Assembly (NCBI RefSeq): GCF_002093115.1
Contig: NZ_NAAD01000015.1
Span: 1-64,000 of the forward strand
DNA from: Geothermobacter hydrogeniphilus
GTDB taxonomy: Bacteria > Desulfobacterota > Desulfuromonadia > Desulfuromonadales > Geothermobacteraceae
DNA: 64,000 nt
Direction: 5' to 3'
How positions within the stretch are numbered: position 1 is the first letter of the stretch; every line of letters starts with the position of its first letter. Under the pieces are notes generated by a model. That model ran no database searches. It was given only the letters and a program-made list of their open reading frames with translations, and was not told where the DNA came from. Both the position numbers and the translations under genes were made by a program. This document shows, piece by piece, positions 7,777 to 16,479 of this stretch.

Positions 7777-8929
7777 CAAGGGCCTGATGATGAAAATCGG
7801 ATTGCCTCTGCTGATCCTGGCGATCGGCATCGGCGGGATGACGGTGATGGTCAAGAAACGCAAGGTTCCGGTGAAAAAGGTCACCCCGTTTCGTGGTGTA
7901 CTGGTTGAAACGGCCCGCGTCACGCGCGGCGATTACCGTTTGCGGATCGAGGCGACCGGCACGGTGCAGGCACGGCGACAGACCGATATCGTCCCCCAGG
8001 TCAGCGGCAAGGTGGTCAGTGTCGCTCCGAACCTGGTGACGGGGGGCTTTTTCCGGCAGGGTGAAGAGTTGTTCGCCATCGAGGCGATCGACTTCGAACT
8101 GGCGGTCGAACGGGCTCGGGCCAACCTGAGCCGCAGCGAACTGGATCTGCAGACGGTCAAGGCCCGGGCCGATATCGGTCGCGAGGAATGGCAGCGGCTG
8201 CATCCCGACGAGGAACCGAATCCGCTGGTGGTTTACGCACCGCAGTTGAAAAGTGCCGAGGCTGCCCTGCTTGCCGCCCGCGCCGCCCTGCGTCAGGCGG
8301 AACTCGATCTGCAGCGTACCCGGGTGACGGCGCCGTACAATTGTCTGGTTCGCAGTGAGAATGTCGACCTGGGGCAATATGTCCGTTCCGGCACCAGGGT
8401 TGCGACCCTGGTCGGCACCGATGAGGCGGAGATCATTGTGCCGCTGCCGCTCGGGGACCTGCACTGGCTGCAGGTGCCGCGATCGCCCGGTGAGCAGGGC
8501 TCGCCGGCGATCGTGTCCCTGCGCAGTGACGGACAGAGCTGGCAGTGGTCGGGGCATATCGTCCGTTCCCTCGGGGAGGTTGACCCGCGCGGTCGCATGG
8601 CGCGTCTGGCGGTCAGTGTCGCCGATCCCTATGGTCGCAATCCACAGGTTGATAATCAGCCCGAGCTGGCGCTCGGCAGTTTCGTCAGCGTGCAGCTGCA
8701 GGGGGCAACTCTGTCCGGCGTGGTCGAAGTGCCGCGCCGGGCGATGCACGAGGGCGACAGGGTCTGGATCATGGAAGACCGCAAGTTGCGCATCGTGCCG
8801 GTCAAGGTGGCGCGACGGGAAAAAAATACGGTGCTGATCAGCTCGGGGCTGCAGGGCGGTGAGCAGGTGGTCCTGACACCGATTTCGGGTGCCGCCGACG
8901 GACTGTTGCTGCGCACGGCGGAGAACTGA
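7769..8929 (+). CDS. RND efflux periplasmic adaptor (HlyD family)
   Basis: The 386-residue product has one N-terminal membrane anchor (about residues 8-27). A lipoyl-like/barrel-sandwich domain follows (GTVQARRQTDIVPQVSGKVV), then a short alpha-hairpin (residues ~110-165) and a second half-motif ending VTAPYNCLVRSENVDLGQYV. Beta-barrel and membrane-proximal domains follow, with PRRAMHEGDRVWIM. It bridges the inner-membrane pump and the outer-membrane channel. ATG 7769 is chosen because AAGGAG lies 11 bases upstream; it overlaps the previous gene by 8 bases. Confidence 0.9.
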   Translation: MSNKGLMMKIGLPLLILAIGIGGMTVMVKKRKVPVKKVTPFRGVLVETARVTRGDYRLRIEATGTVQARRQTDIVPQVSGKVVSVAPNLVTGGFFRQGEELFAIEAIDFELAVERARANLSRSELDLQTVKARADIGREEWQRLHPDEEPNPLVVYAPQLKSAEAALLAARAALRQAELDLQRTRVTAPYNCLVRSENVDLGQYVRSGTRVATLVGTDEAEIIVPLPLGDLHWLQVPRSPGEQGSPAIVSLRSDGQSWQWSGHIVRSLGEVDPRGRMARLAVSVADPYGRNPQVDNQPELALGSFVSVQLQGATLSGVVEVPRRAMHEGDRVWIMEDRKLRIVPVKVARREKNTVLISSGLQGGEQVVLTPISGAADGLLLRTAEN

Positions 8930-8930
8930 C

Positions 8931-11900
8931 ATGAATGCTGCGATCCGCTGGATGGCCCGTAACCACGTGGCCGCCAATCTGCTGATGATGGTCTTCGTCG
9001 TCGGCGGCATCATCCTCGGCTTCACCGTCAAACAGGAAGTCTTTCCCGAAGTCTCCCTTGATATGGTCCAGGTTACGGTCGCCTATCCCGGTGCCGGTCC
9101 GGAAGAGGTCGAGGAAGGGGTGATTCTCAAGATCGAGGAGAACCTGACCGGGGTTGACGGCATCAAGCAGGTCAAGGCCCGGGCCGCCGAAGGGTTCGGC
9201 ACGGTGACCGCGGAGATCTACCCGGATGCCGACGCCAACCAGGTGCTGGCCGACATCAAGAGCGAGGTCGACCGGATCACCACCTTCCCGGCGGATGCCG
9301 AAGAGCCGGTGATCAGCAAGCTGCTCAATCGCCACGAGGTGATTTCGGTGGTGGTCTACGGCGACCTCTCCGAGCGCAGTCTGCGGGAGCAGGCCGAACG
9401 GGTGCGGGATGATCTGCTGGAATTCCCGCAAATCACCCAGGTTGATCTCAGCGGGGTGCGGCCCTACCAGATTTCGGTGGAGGTTCCGGAACGGAACCTG
9501 CGCCGCTACGGCCTGACGCTTGACCAGATTGCCGCCCGTATTCGTTCCGCCTCACTTGACCTGCCGGGGGGGACAGTGAAGACCGCCGGCGGGGATATCC
9601 TGATCCGCACCAAGGAGCGGCGCTACTACGGGCCGGGGTATCGCGACATCGTTATTCTCAACCAGCCGGATGGAACCGAGGTGCGGCTCGGTGATATCGC
9701 CACGGTCAGGGATGGTTTTGCCGAAACCGATCTCTCGGCCCGCTTCGACGGCAAGCCGGCGGCGATGGTCAAGGTCAGTCGGGTCGGCAACCAGAAGCCG
9801 ACCGAGATCTCAAAGATCGTCCTTGACTATATCAAGCAGCGGCGCCTGGAACTGCCCGATTCGGTCCATATCGCCGAATGGAACGATACCTCGGAAATGT
9901 TCCAGAGCCGTCGCGATCTGCTGCAGCGCAACGCGAAGATAGGCCTGGTGCTGGTGTTCATCATCCTCGGTCTGTTTCTTGAGCTGCGGCTCGCCCTGTG
10001 GGTGATGCTGGGGATCCCGATCTCATTCTGCGGGGCGCTCTTTTTCATGCCGGCGGTCGATGTTTCGATCAACATGATTACCATGTTCGCGTTCATCATG
10101 GCCCTGGGGATTGTGGTCGATGACGCCATCGTCGTCGGCGAAAATGTCTATGACCAACGGCAACTGGGCAAACCCTACCCCCAGGCGGCGGAGGAGGGGA
10201 CGATTCAGGTCGGCCGGGCGGTGATTTTTTCGGTGCTGACCACGGTGGCCGCTTTTTCCCCCCTGCTCTTCACCGGTGGCATGATCGGCAAGTTCATCGG
10301 CGTCATTCCGAAGATCGTCATCATTATTCTGCTGGTCTCGCTGGTGGAAAGCCTGTTCGTGCTGCCGGCCCATCTTTCACTGGGGAAACGGCGGCCCCTC
10401 GATACGGGCCTGCTCGGCCGCATTGACCGGGTACGTCGCTGGTTCGGTGGACAGCTCGATCGTTTCATTGCCGGTCCCTATCGGCGCACCCTCGATTTCT
10501 GCCTGCGCTATCGTTATGCCACGCTGGCCTTCGGCCTGGCGCTGCTGCTGCTGGCGGTCGGTACGGTGCGCGGCGGGCTGTTGAAATTCCATTTCATGCC
10601 CGAAGTCGACGGCGACCTGGTGACGGTCGACCTGGAGCTGCCGCCGGGAACGCCGATTGACGCAACTGACCGCGTGGTGCAGCGCATCATGGCCGCCGGG
10701 CAGCAGACCGTGGCCGAATTCAATGCCGAGCGCACGGATGGCCGCAGCGTGCTGCGTCACATTTACGCGGTGGTCGGCGGCAGGATTTCCGGGACCCAGG
10801 GGCCGGGCGGCGATGACACCACCACCGCCAGCAATATCGCCAATATCGCCATGCTGCTGACCCAGAGCGAGAAGCGCGGCGTGGCGGCGGCTGATATCGG
10901 TGACCGCTGGCGGGAATTGACCGGCGAGGTGCCGGGGGCGGAAACCTTGAGCTTTTCCTCCAACCTGGTGCGCCTCGGGGCGAATATCGATATCCAGATC
11001 GCCCACGAGGATTTTGCCGTCCTCGATCAGGTGGCCGAAAAGATCAAGTCCGCCCTCGCCGACTATCCGGGCGTGGGAGATATTGCCGACAATTACGCTC
11101 TCGGCAAGCGGGAACTGAAAGTACGGCTGACGCCCGAGGCGCGGACTCTCGGGGTGACTGAGCAGGACCTCGGCCGCCAGTTGCGCAACGCGTTTTACGG
11201 GGTCGAGGCGCTGCGTCTGCAGCGCGGCCGCAACGAGGTCAAGGTGCTGGTGCGCTATCCCGAGTCGGAACGGAAGCATCTGTGGAATCTTGAACAGCTG
11301 CGGATTCGGACACCCGGCGGGGGCGAAATCCCGTTGTTGCGGGCCGCCGAGATCATCCCCGGCCGCGGCTACTCGCAGATCAATCGCACCGACCGCAAGC
11401 GGGTCATCAACGTCACCGCCCGGGTTGACAGCAAACGGGGCAATGCCGATGAAATCCTGCGGGATCTGAAACGCGGGCTGCTGGCTCAGTTGAGTAACGA
11501 TTATCCGGGACTCAGTTTCGATATGGAGGGCGAGCAGAAGGAGCAGGCCGAATCTCTCGACAGCATGAAGCGCGGTTTCGCTCTCGCCATGTTCGCCATT
11601 TTTGCCCTGTTGGCCATTCCGCTGCGCAGCTACAGTCAGCCGCTGCTGATCATGGCGGCGATCCCGTTCGGCATCGTCGGCGCCCTGTTCGGGCACCTGC
11701 TGATGGGCTTCAATCTCTCGATTCTCTCCATGTTCGGTATCGTCGCCCTGTCCGGGGTGGTGGTCAATGATTCGCTGCTGCTGATCGATTATGCCAACAC
11801 CCTCCGCCGCGGCGGCGAGGATCTGCAGCTGACCCTGCTGCAGGCCGGGCAGCGGCGTTTCCGGCCGATTCTGCTGACCTCGCTGACCACGTTCTGCGGT

Positions 11901-12107
11901 CTGATGCCGATGATCCTCGAAACCAGCGTACAGGCCCAGTTCCTGATTCCGATGGCGATCAGCCTCGGTTTCGGCATCATGTTCGCCACCTTTATCACCC
12001 TGCTGCTGATCCCCAGTTTCTACATGATTCTTGAAGATGTGCGCGGGCTGTTCGGTTTAAGCCGCAGCCATGGTGACCACCGGGTCGGCGGTGAGGGAGA
12101 ATGTTGA
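8931..12107 (+). CDS. RND efflux pump, AcrB/HAE superfamily
   Basis: At 1058 residues this is full length for the family. TM1 lies at about residues 12-30 (AANLLMMVFVVGGIILGF). The large periplasmic loop starts with the family block VSLDMVQVTVAYPGAGPEEV. TM4 carries the proton-relay acids in GIVVDDAIVVGENVY. A second repeat has TM7 near residue 540 and the final helices ALSGVVVNDSLLLIDYAN and ISLGFGIMFATFITLLLIP. It uses the proton gradient to export substrates through the adaptor and outer-membrane channel encoded upstream. The subgroup resembles pumps for lipophilic drugs; the substrate is not deducible. Confidence 0.93.
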   Translation: MNAAIRWMARNHVAANLLMMVFVVGGIILGFTVKQEVFPEVSLDMVQVTVAYPGAGPEEVEEGVILKIEENLTGVDGIKQVKARAAEGFGTVTAEIYPDADANQVLADIKSEVDRITTFPADAEEPVISKLLNRHEVISVVVYGDLSERSLREQAERVRDDLLEFPQITQVDLSGVRPYQISVEVPERNLRRYGLTLDQIAARIRSASLDLPGGTVKTAGGDILIRTKERRYYGPGYRDIVILNQPDGTEVRLGDIATVRDGFAETDLSARFDGKPAAMVKVSRVGNQKPTEISKIVLDYIKQRRLELPDSVHIAEWNDTSEMFQSRRDLLQRNAKIGLVLVFIILGLFLELRLALWVMLGIPISFCGALFFMPAVDVSINMITMFAFIMALGIVVDDAIVVGENVYDQRQLGKPYPQAAEEGTIQVGRAVIFSVLTTVAAFSPLLFTGGMIGKFIGVIPKIVIIILLVSLVESLFVLPAHLSLGKRRPLDTGLLGRIDRVRRWFGGQLDRFIAGPYRRTLDFCLRYRYATLAFGLALLLLAVGTVRGGLLKFHFMPEVDGDLVTVDLELPPGTPIDATDRVVQRIMAAGQQTVAEFNAERTDGRSVLRHIYAVVGGRISGTQGPGGDDTTTASNIANIAMLLTQSEKRGVAAADIGDRWRELTGEVPGAETLSFSSNLVRLGANIDIQIAHEDFAVLDQVAEKIKSALADYPGVGDIADNYALGKRELKVRLTPEARTLGVTEQDLGRQLRNAFYGVEALRLQRGRNEVKVLVRYPESERKHLWNLEQLRIRTPGGGEIPLLRAAEIIPGRGYSQINRTDRKRVINVTARVDSKRGNADEILRDLKRGLLAQLSNDYPGLSFDMEGEQKEQAESLDSMKRGFALAMFAIFALLAIPLRSYSQPLLIMAAIPFGIVGALFGHLLMGFNLSILSMFGIVALSGVVVNDSLLLIDYANTLRRGGEDLQLTLLQAGQRRFRPILLTSLTTFCGLMPMILETSVQAQFLIPMAISLGFGIMFATFITLLLIPSFYMILEDVRGLFGLSRSHGDHRVGGEGEC

Positions 12108-12185
12108 GGAAAGAGGACCCCGGGACTTGCCTCCGGAGGGCGAAATGGATTAAAAAGGCTCTTCAGCTCACCAGCGGAGGCACCC

Positions 12186-12947
12186 GTGGCACTTGAAGAA
12201 GACAACCTGTTCAGAAAAATCCGCCGCCGGGTCGGTCGGGCGGTCGGCGATTTCGGATTGATCGAGGAGGGTGACCGCATCCTGGTCGGTGTTTCCGGCG
12301 GCAAGGATTCCTACACCCTGCTGCATATCCTCGATTCCCTGCGGCGGCGTTCACCGGTCAGGTATGAACTGGTGGCCGGCACCGTTGATTCCGGTTTTCC
12401 CGGTTTTCGCAAGGAGGTCATCGAGCGCCACCTGGTTGAACATGGGTTCGAGTACCGGATGGAGTCGACCAATGCCTACGAGATCATCGAGAGCAGGCGG
12501 CGGCCCGGTTCCTCCTACTGCTCCTTCTGCGCCCGCCTGCGGCGCGGTATCCTCTACTCGCTGGCCGATGAGCTGGGCTGCAACAAGATCGCCCTCGGCC
12601 ATCACCTCGACGATTTCATCGAAACCCTGCTGCTCAACCAGTTCTATGTCGGCAGTCTCAAGGCGATGAGCCCCAGGCTGCGGGCCGACAACGGTCGCCA
12701 TACCGTCATTCGCCCGCTGGTTTACGTCGAGGAGGGAGAGATCATCCGTTTCATGCGGCAGCAGAAGCTGCCGGTGATCTGCTGCGCCTGTCCGGTCTGC
12801 GGCGAGGTCGATCAGAAACGGCAGCGGATGAAGGGATTGATTCGCGAGCTGAAGGGTGAAATCCCGCAGATCAAGAAGAGCCTGATCGGCGCTCTCGGCA
12901 ATCTCCAGCCGCGCCATCTGCTCGACCGCAGGTTCCCGCAGGATTAA
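12186..12947 (+). CDS. ttcA: tRNA 2-thiocytidine synthetase TtcA
   Basis: The 253-residue ATPase thiolates cytidine 32 of some tRNAs. The PP-loop motif SGGKDS is at about residues 38-43. The Cys pair in SYCSFCARLRRG (about 115-125) binds the Fe-S cluster, and LGHHLDDFIETLLLNQFY is the conserved downstream block. A C-terminal cysteine group (CCACPVCGE) is also present. The start is GTG, with GCGGAGG 5 bases upstream. It stands downstream of the efflux operon but is probably a separate unit. Confidence 0.9.
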   Translation: MALEEDNLFRKIRRRVGRAVGDFGLIEEGDRILVGVSGGKDSYTLLHILDSLRRRSPVRYELVAGTVDSGFPGFRKEVIERHLVEHGFEYRMESTNAYEIIESRRRPGSSYCSFCARLRRGILYSLADELGCNKIALGHHLDDFIETLLLNQFYVGSLKAMSPRLRADNGRHTVIRPLVYVEEGEIIRFMRQQKLPVICCACPVCGEVDQKRQRMKGLIRELKGEIPQIKKSLIGALGNLQPRHLLDRRFPQD

Positions 12948-12994
12948 TTCCGATCCGTATTTGGCAATGGCGGGGAGTCCGTTATACTAGGCGC

Positions 12995-13804
12995 ATGACC
13001 AATGGGGAAAAAAACGGCACAGCGGAGAGTTGCAACTGTTCTTTCGATCTCGACCTGGACCTGGCCAGCGGTGTCCAGCAGTTGCTGTTCCCGAAAAGTT
13101 CACCGGTCTGCAACTGGAGCTGCATCGGGATCAAGAACCGCATGGCCCAGGGGGTCGGCGGTGATTATTTCGATTTCATCACCCTCGGTGACGGTTGTCA
13201 GCTGATCTTTCTGGGCGATGTCACCGGACACGGTCTGCAGGCCTCGCTGGTCATGGGGTTGCTGTATGGTTTTATTCATCGCAGCGCCGCCCAGGATTGC
13301 GATCCGTTGCGGGTTCTGCGTGAGATCAACACCTTCCTGCGGTTGTTTGCCAAACGTTCCGAAAAATATGACTATTTCTTTTCCAGTACCCTCTTCTGCG
13401 GCGTGATCAACCCCGACAGCCTCTGCATGGAGTATGTCAATGCCGGGCATGTCGCACCGGTGGTGCGGCGTGGCGATGAGCTTTTCCGTCTGGAGCCGAG
13501 CGGTCAGCCGCTCGGTTATTTCGACCAGCCCGAGCTCGATCTGGAGCTGTTCCGTCTGCGTCGCGGCGACCGGCTGCTGCTCTTTACCGACGGCATTACC
13601 GAGGCCGAAGGCCGCAACGGAGAGCAGTTCGGGCGGAGACGGTTGGAACGGCTGGTGCGGGATCATCATGAAGACCACCTCGACTTTCTGGACGAGGTTT
13701 TCGCTTCGTTGCAACGTTTCGGGGTCAGTGACCCGCTGGCCGATGACTGCACGGCGATCGTCATCGATATGCATGGGGCATTCGGGAGGCATAATGCTGG
13801 TTGA
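12995..13804 (+). CDS. SpoIIE/RsbU-type PP2C serine phosphatase
   Basis: A 269-residue protein that is almost entirely one SpoIIE-like PP2C domain. Metal-binding motifs are visible at VGGDYFDFI (about residues 53-61), LGDVTGHGLQASLVMG (about 75-90) and DPLADDCTAIVI near the C-terminus. There is no sensor domain. Such phosphatases usually dephosphorylate anti-sigma-factor antagonists in partner-switching systems. The downstream PilZ-like gene overlaps by 11 bases, so the two are co-expressed and probably act in one signalling route. Confidence 0.88.
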   Translation: MTNGEKNGTAESCNCSFDLDLDLASGVQQLLFPKSSPVCNWSCIGIKNRMAQGVGGDYFDFITLGDGCQLIFLGDVTGHGLQASLVMGLLYGFIHRSAAQDCDPLRVLREINTFLRLFAKRSEKYDYFFSSTLFCGVINPDSLCMEYVNAGHVAPVVRRGDELFRLEPSGQPLGYFDQPELDLELFRLRRGDRLLLFTDGITEAEGRNGEQFGRRRLERLVRDHHEDHLDFLDEVFASLQRFGVSDPLADDCTAIVIDMHGAFGRHNAG

Positions 13805-14513
13805 ACGACCGATTCCGCGCGGAATGGAGCGCAAAGTCTGTGTTTGCACCAGCGATCCGACGCTGCGGCAGATGCTGGCCGGGCTGCTGGTCGGCTGGCG
13901 CTTTTCATTGCAGCAGGAAATGGCTGCGGGCGTCCTGCTGCTGGCCGAAGAGGGATGCTGCGAGGCGCCGCCTGACCAGCCGGTGTTGTGGCTCGGCCAT
14001 TCCCGCTACAGCAGTCGCGACAAGCTGCCGCTGCCGCTGCCGATTGAGGAACTCTATACCCGTCTTGAACATCGATTTCACCGTCCGCCGCGGCGCCACA
14101 TGCGGCTCGATATCGATCTGTCGGCCCGGGTCTGCTGCCGGGGTGGGGACTATGCCTCCAGCCTGACCAGCCTTTCGGACCGCGGCGGCCGGTTGCGGTT
14201 GCCCATGGAACTGGCCCGGGAGGAGGAACTGGAACTGGAATTCTCCCTGGCCGGTCAGCCGATGAGCCTGGCGGCTTCCGTGATTTACAGTTTTCAACGA
14301 CCGGGAGCGGCGACGGAAGGCTATGACACCGGGGTGCTGTTTGCCCGACAGGTTCAGGAGGAGTGCGAGCAGCTGCGCGAATTCATTCTCGGGCGTTACC
14401 TGGCCCAGCTCAGGGAAAGGCTTGCCCCGGAGGTTTTCAGCGCCGGGCTGGCTTACTTCACCCTGCCGCCCGCTCTGCAGCAGTTTTACGGCGGCAGCCA
14501 GATGGACAATTGA
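13794..14513 (+). CDS. PilZ-like domain protein
   Basis: The 239-residue product has an N-terminal region of ~95 residues without a recognised domain, then a PilZ-like stretch starting RRHMRLDIDLSARVCC (about residue 99). RRxxR is the usual c-di-GMP binding arginine motif. The second motif, normally D/N-x-S-x-x-G, reads S-L-S-D-R-G here, so the first acid or amide is replaced and binding is uncertain. GGGAGG lies 5 bases before ATG 13794, and translation is coupled to the phosphatase gene. Confidence 0.72.
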   Translation: MLVERPIPRGMERKVCVCTSDPTLRQMLAGLLVGWRFSLQQEMAAGVLLLAEEGCCEAPPDQPVLWLGHSRYSSRDKLPLPLPIEELYTRLEHRFHRPPRRHMRLDIDLSARVCCRGGDYASSLTSLSDRGGRLRLPMELAREEELELEFSLAGQPMSLAASVIYSFQRPGAATEGYDTGVLFARQVQEECEQLREFILGRYLAQLRERLAPEVFSAGLAYFTLPPALQQFYGGSQMDN

Positions 14514-14562
14514 ACCCGTTTCGACCCTGATCCGCCCCTTCCGTCACCGACGGGATCTTCGC

Positions 14563-16455
14563 TCAGCGTTTTTTCAGGCGACCGAAAAGACCGCCTTTCT
14601 TTTCTTTATCCTCTTTTTCCCGCCGCAGATTGAAAAGTCGCAATTCCCGCAGTGCCTCGGTACAGTCGGGATTGCACTGGATAGCCAGTTCGAACTGTTT
14701 TTCCGCCTCTCGTTCGCGTCCCTGATCCTTGAAGATCTGCCCGAGATAGAGGTGGGTCAGATCATGTTCGCCGTTGAGGACCGCCGAACGTTGCAGCAGT
14801 TCAACCGTCTTGTCCCGGATTCCCGGGATATCGGTTTTTGACCGGTAGAGGGCCCAGGCGTAGAGGGTGATATACTCCGGTTCTTCCGGGCTGTTGTCGA
14901 CAGAAATCTGCAGTTGCTTGAGGGCCTCGGAGAAATTGCGCGAGCGGATCATGTGCCGCCCTTTCTGGAAAGCGGTTTCCGCCCGCAGGATATCTTCGAC
15001 CTTGGTCTTGACGCCGCCGCGGGCCTGCTTCAGTGTCTCCCGGTAGTTTTTGCAGCGCACGGGGTCGGACAGGGTTTCATAGGCCTCGCCGATGCGCTGG
15101 AACAGTTCGTTGATCTTGCCGCGCAGGTCCTCCGACAGTTTCATCTGCAGGTAACGGTCAGGATGGTATTTCTTCGCCAGGGAGAAATAGGCCTTGCGCA
15201 GGGCCGCCTTGTTGGCATCCTCACCCACCGCGAACAGCTTGAAGTAGTCGCGCTGGATCAGGTCGCTGTATTCGGCCAGAAAGGTTTTGCGCATCTCATG
15301 CTCTTCGGCACTGATCGCCTCTGCCCCGGGTTCTCCTGAAAAGGACGGGACTTCACGGCTTTCGACCATCTCCGAAAGCAGCAGCGCTGCCAGCAGCTGA
15401 TCAGTTTCGGTGCGTGCCAGCGGGAAACGGTTGCTGATTTCTTCGAGCGTCAGTTGGCCGTTGCAGAGCGCGAAGACCCTTTCGTCCCGGCGGGTCAGGC
15501 CGATTTCCTGGTAGCGGTAATGGGGGCTTTCGGCCTGGGACAGGTAGCGGTGGCGGTGGGGCAGGAGCAGCTTGGCGATGCGGGCGGCACTGTAATGGCG
15601 GCTGATGCCCTGGTAAATGAGAGCGGCCGGTGAACAGTCGATGCTGGTGACCCCCTGTTTGAATTTTTTCCCCTGGACAAACTGGTACTTCCCCTCGGGC
15701 CAGGAAAAGATTTCCAGCAGTTTTTCGACAATCTGATTCCGCAGCACGTCGCGCAACTGATGCGGGGTGAGCAGCCCCATATCAATCAGCACCGTTCCCT
15801 GCAGGCGACCGCTTTTTTTGACCTGCCGCAGGGACTCGGCGCACTGTTCGGCGCTGATCAGGCCGTCATCCACCATCATCTGCCCGAGACATTCCCGAAC
15901 CAGGTTGGAACGGGCGAAAATCGGGTAGCCGTTGCGGATGTAGATAACCTTTTTCATGCCGGCGCGGGTCAATTGCAGCAAGCCTGTTGTTTTGAGGATG
16001 TAGAGGTTGTGCAGCAGTCGGGGGAAGGAGGTCTCGCTCAGGTCCCCGGCGATATGCAGTGGATCTGTGGTTGCCTCGGCCATTCGCTCGCCGAGGATGG
16101 CGGCGATCTGTCGATGCAGGACGGGCAGGGTGAAGGGCTTGAACAGGCAGTCGACGATGCCCAGCCCCTGGTGTCGCTGCACCTGCTCGGCCTCGCGGGA
16201 AAAGGCTGTCATCAGCATCACCGGCAGGTCGCTCAGGGCGGGCTGGGTACGCAGTTGCCGACAGAAGTCGATCCCCGACATGCCGGGCAGCATAATGTCG
16301 ACCAGGGCCAGGTCACAGCTGCCGGGGGCCAGTTTCTCGAGAGCCGTTTCGGCCGTGCCGAAAGTTGCAACCCGATAGCCCTTCAGTTTCAGCGATTCGC
16401 TGAGAAACTTGCGGATGTTGGCATCATCATCGATGATCCAGATATGTTTTCCCAT
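14563..16455 (-). CDS. Response regulator with DUF4388, DnaJ and TPR domains
   Basis: A 630-residue multidomain protein. Residues 4-122 are a receiver domain with phospho-acceptor Asp53 (LALVDIMLPG) and conserved Lys106 (LFKPF). About 137-270 is a DUF4388/PATAN-like region (GDLSETSFPRLLHNLY...). About 404-473 is a J domain with the HPD motif at 431-433 (LAKKYHPDRYL). The C-terminal ~130 residues are TPR-like helices. A J domain would recruit DnaK, so phosphorylation may steer a chaperone. The last residues are highly basic. It is divergent from nothing and convergent with the PilZ gene; no kinase gene is adjacent. Confidence 0.85.
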   Translation of the reverse strand: MGKHIWIIDDDANIRKFLSESLKLKGYRVATFGTAETALEKLAPGSCDLALVDIMLPGMSGIDFCRQLRTQPALSDLPVMLMTAFSREAEQVQRHQGLGIVDCLFKPFTLPVLHRQIAAILGERMAEATTDPLHIAGDLSETSFPRLLHNLYILKTTGLLQLTRAGMKKVIYIRNGYPIFARSNLVRECLGQMMVDDGLISAEQCAESLRQVKKSGRLQGTVLIDMGLLTPHQLRDVLRNQIVEKLLEIFSWPEGKYQFVQGKKFKQGVTSIDCSPAALIYQGISRHYSAARIAKLLLPHRHRYLSQAESPHYRYQEIGLTRRDERVFALCNGQLTLEEISNRFPLARTETDQLLAALLLSEMVESREVPSFSGEPGAEAISAEEHEMRKTFLAEYSDLIQRDYFKLFAVGEDANKAALRKAYFSLAKKYHPDRYLQMKLSEDLRGKINELFQRIGEAYETLSDPVRCKNYRETLKQARGGVKTKVEDILRAETAFQKGRHMIRSRNFSEALKQLQISVDNSPEEPEYITLYAWALYRSKTDIPGIRDKTVELLQRSAVLNGEHDLTHLYLGQIFKDQGREREAEKQFELAIQCNPDCTEALRELRLFNLRREKEDKEKKGGLFGRLKKR

Positions 16456-16479
16456 CCTGCCCCTCCTTTTTGTCCCGGT

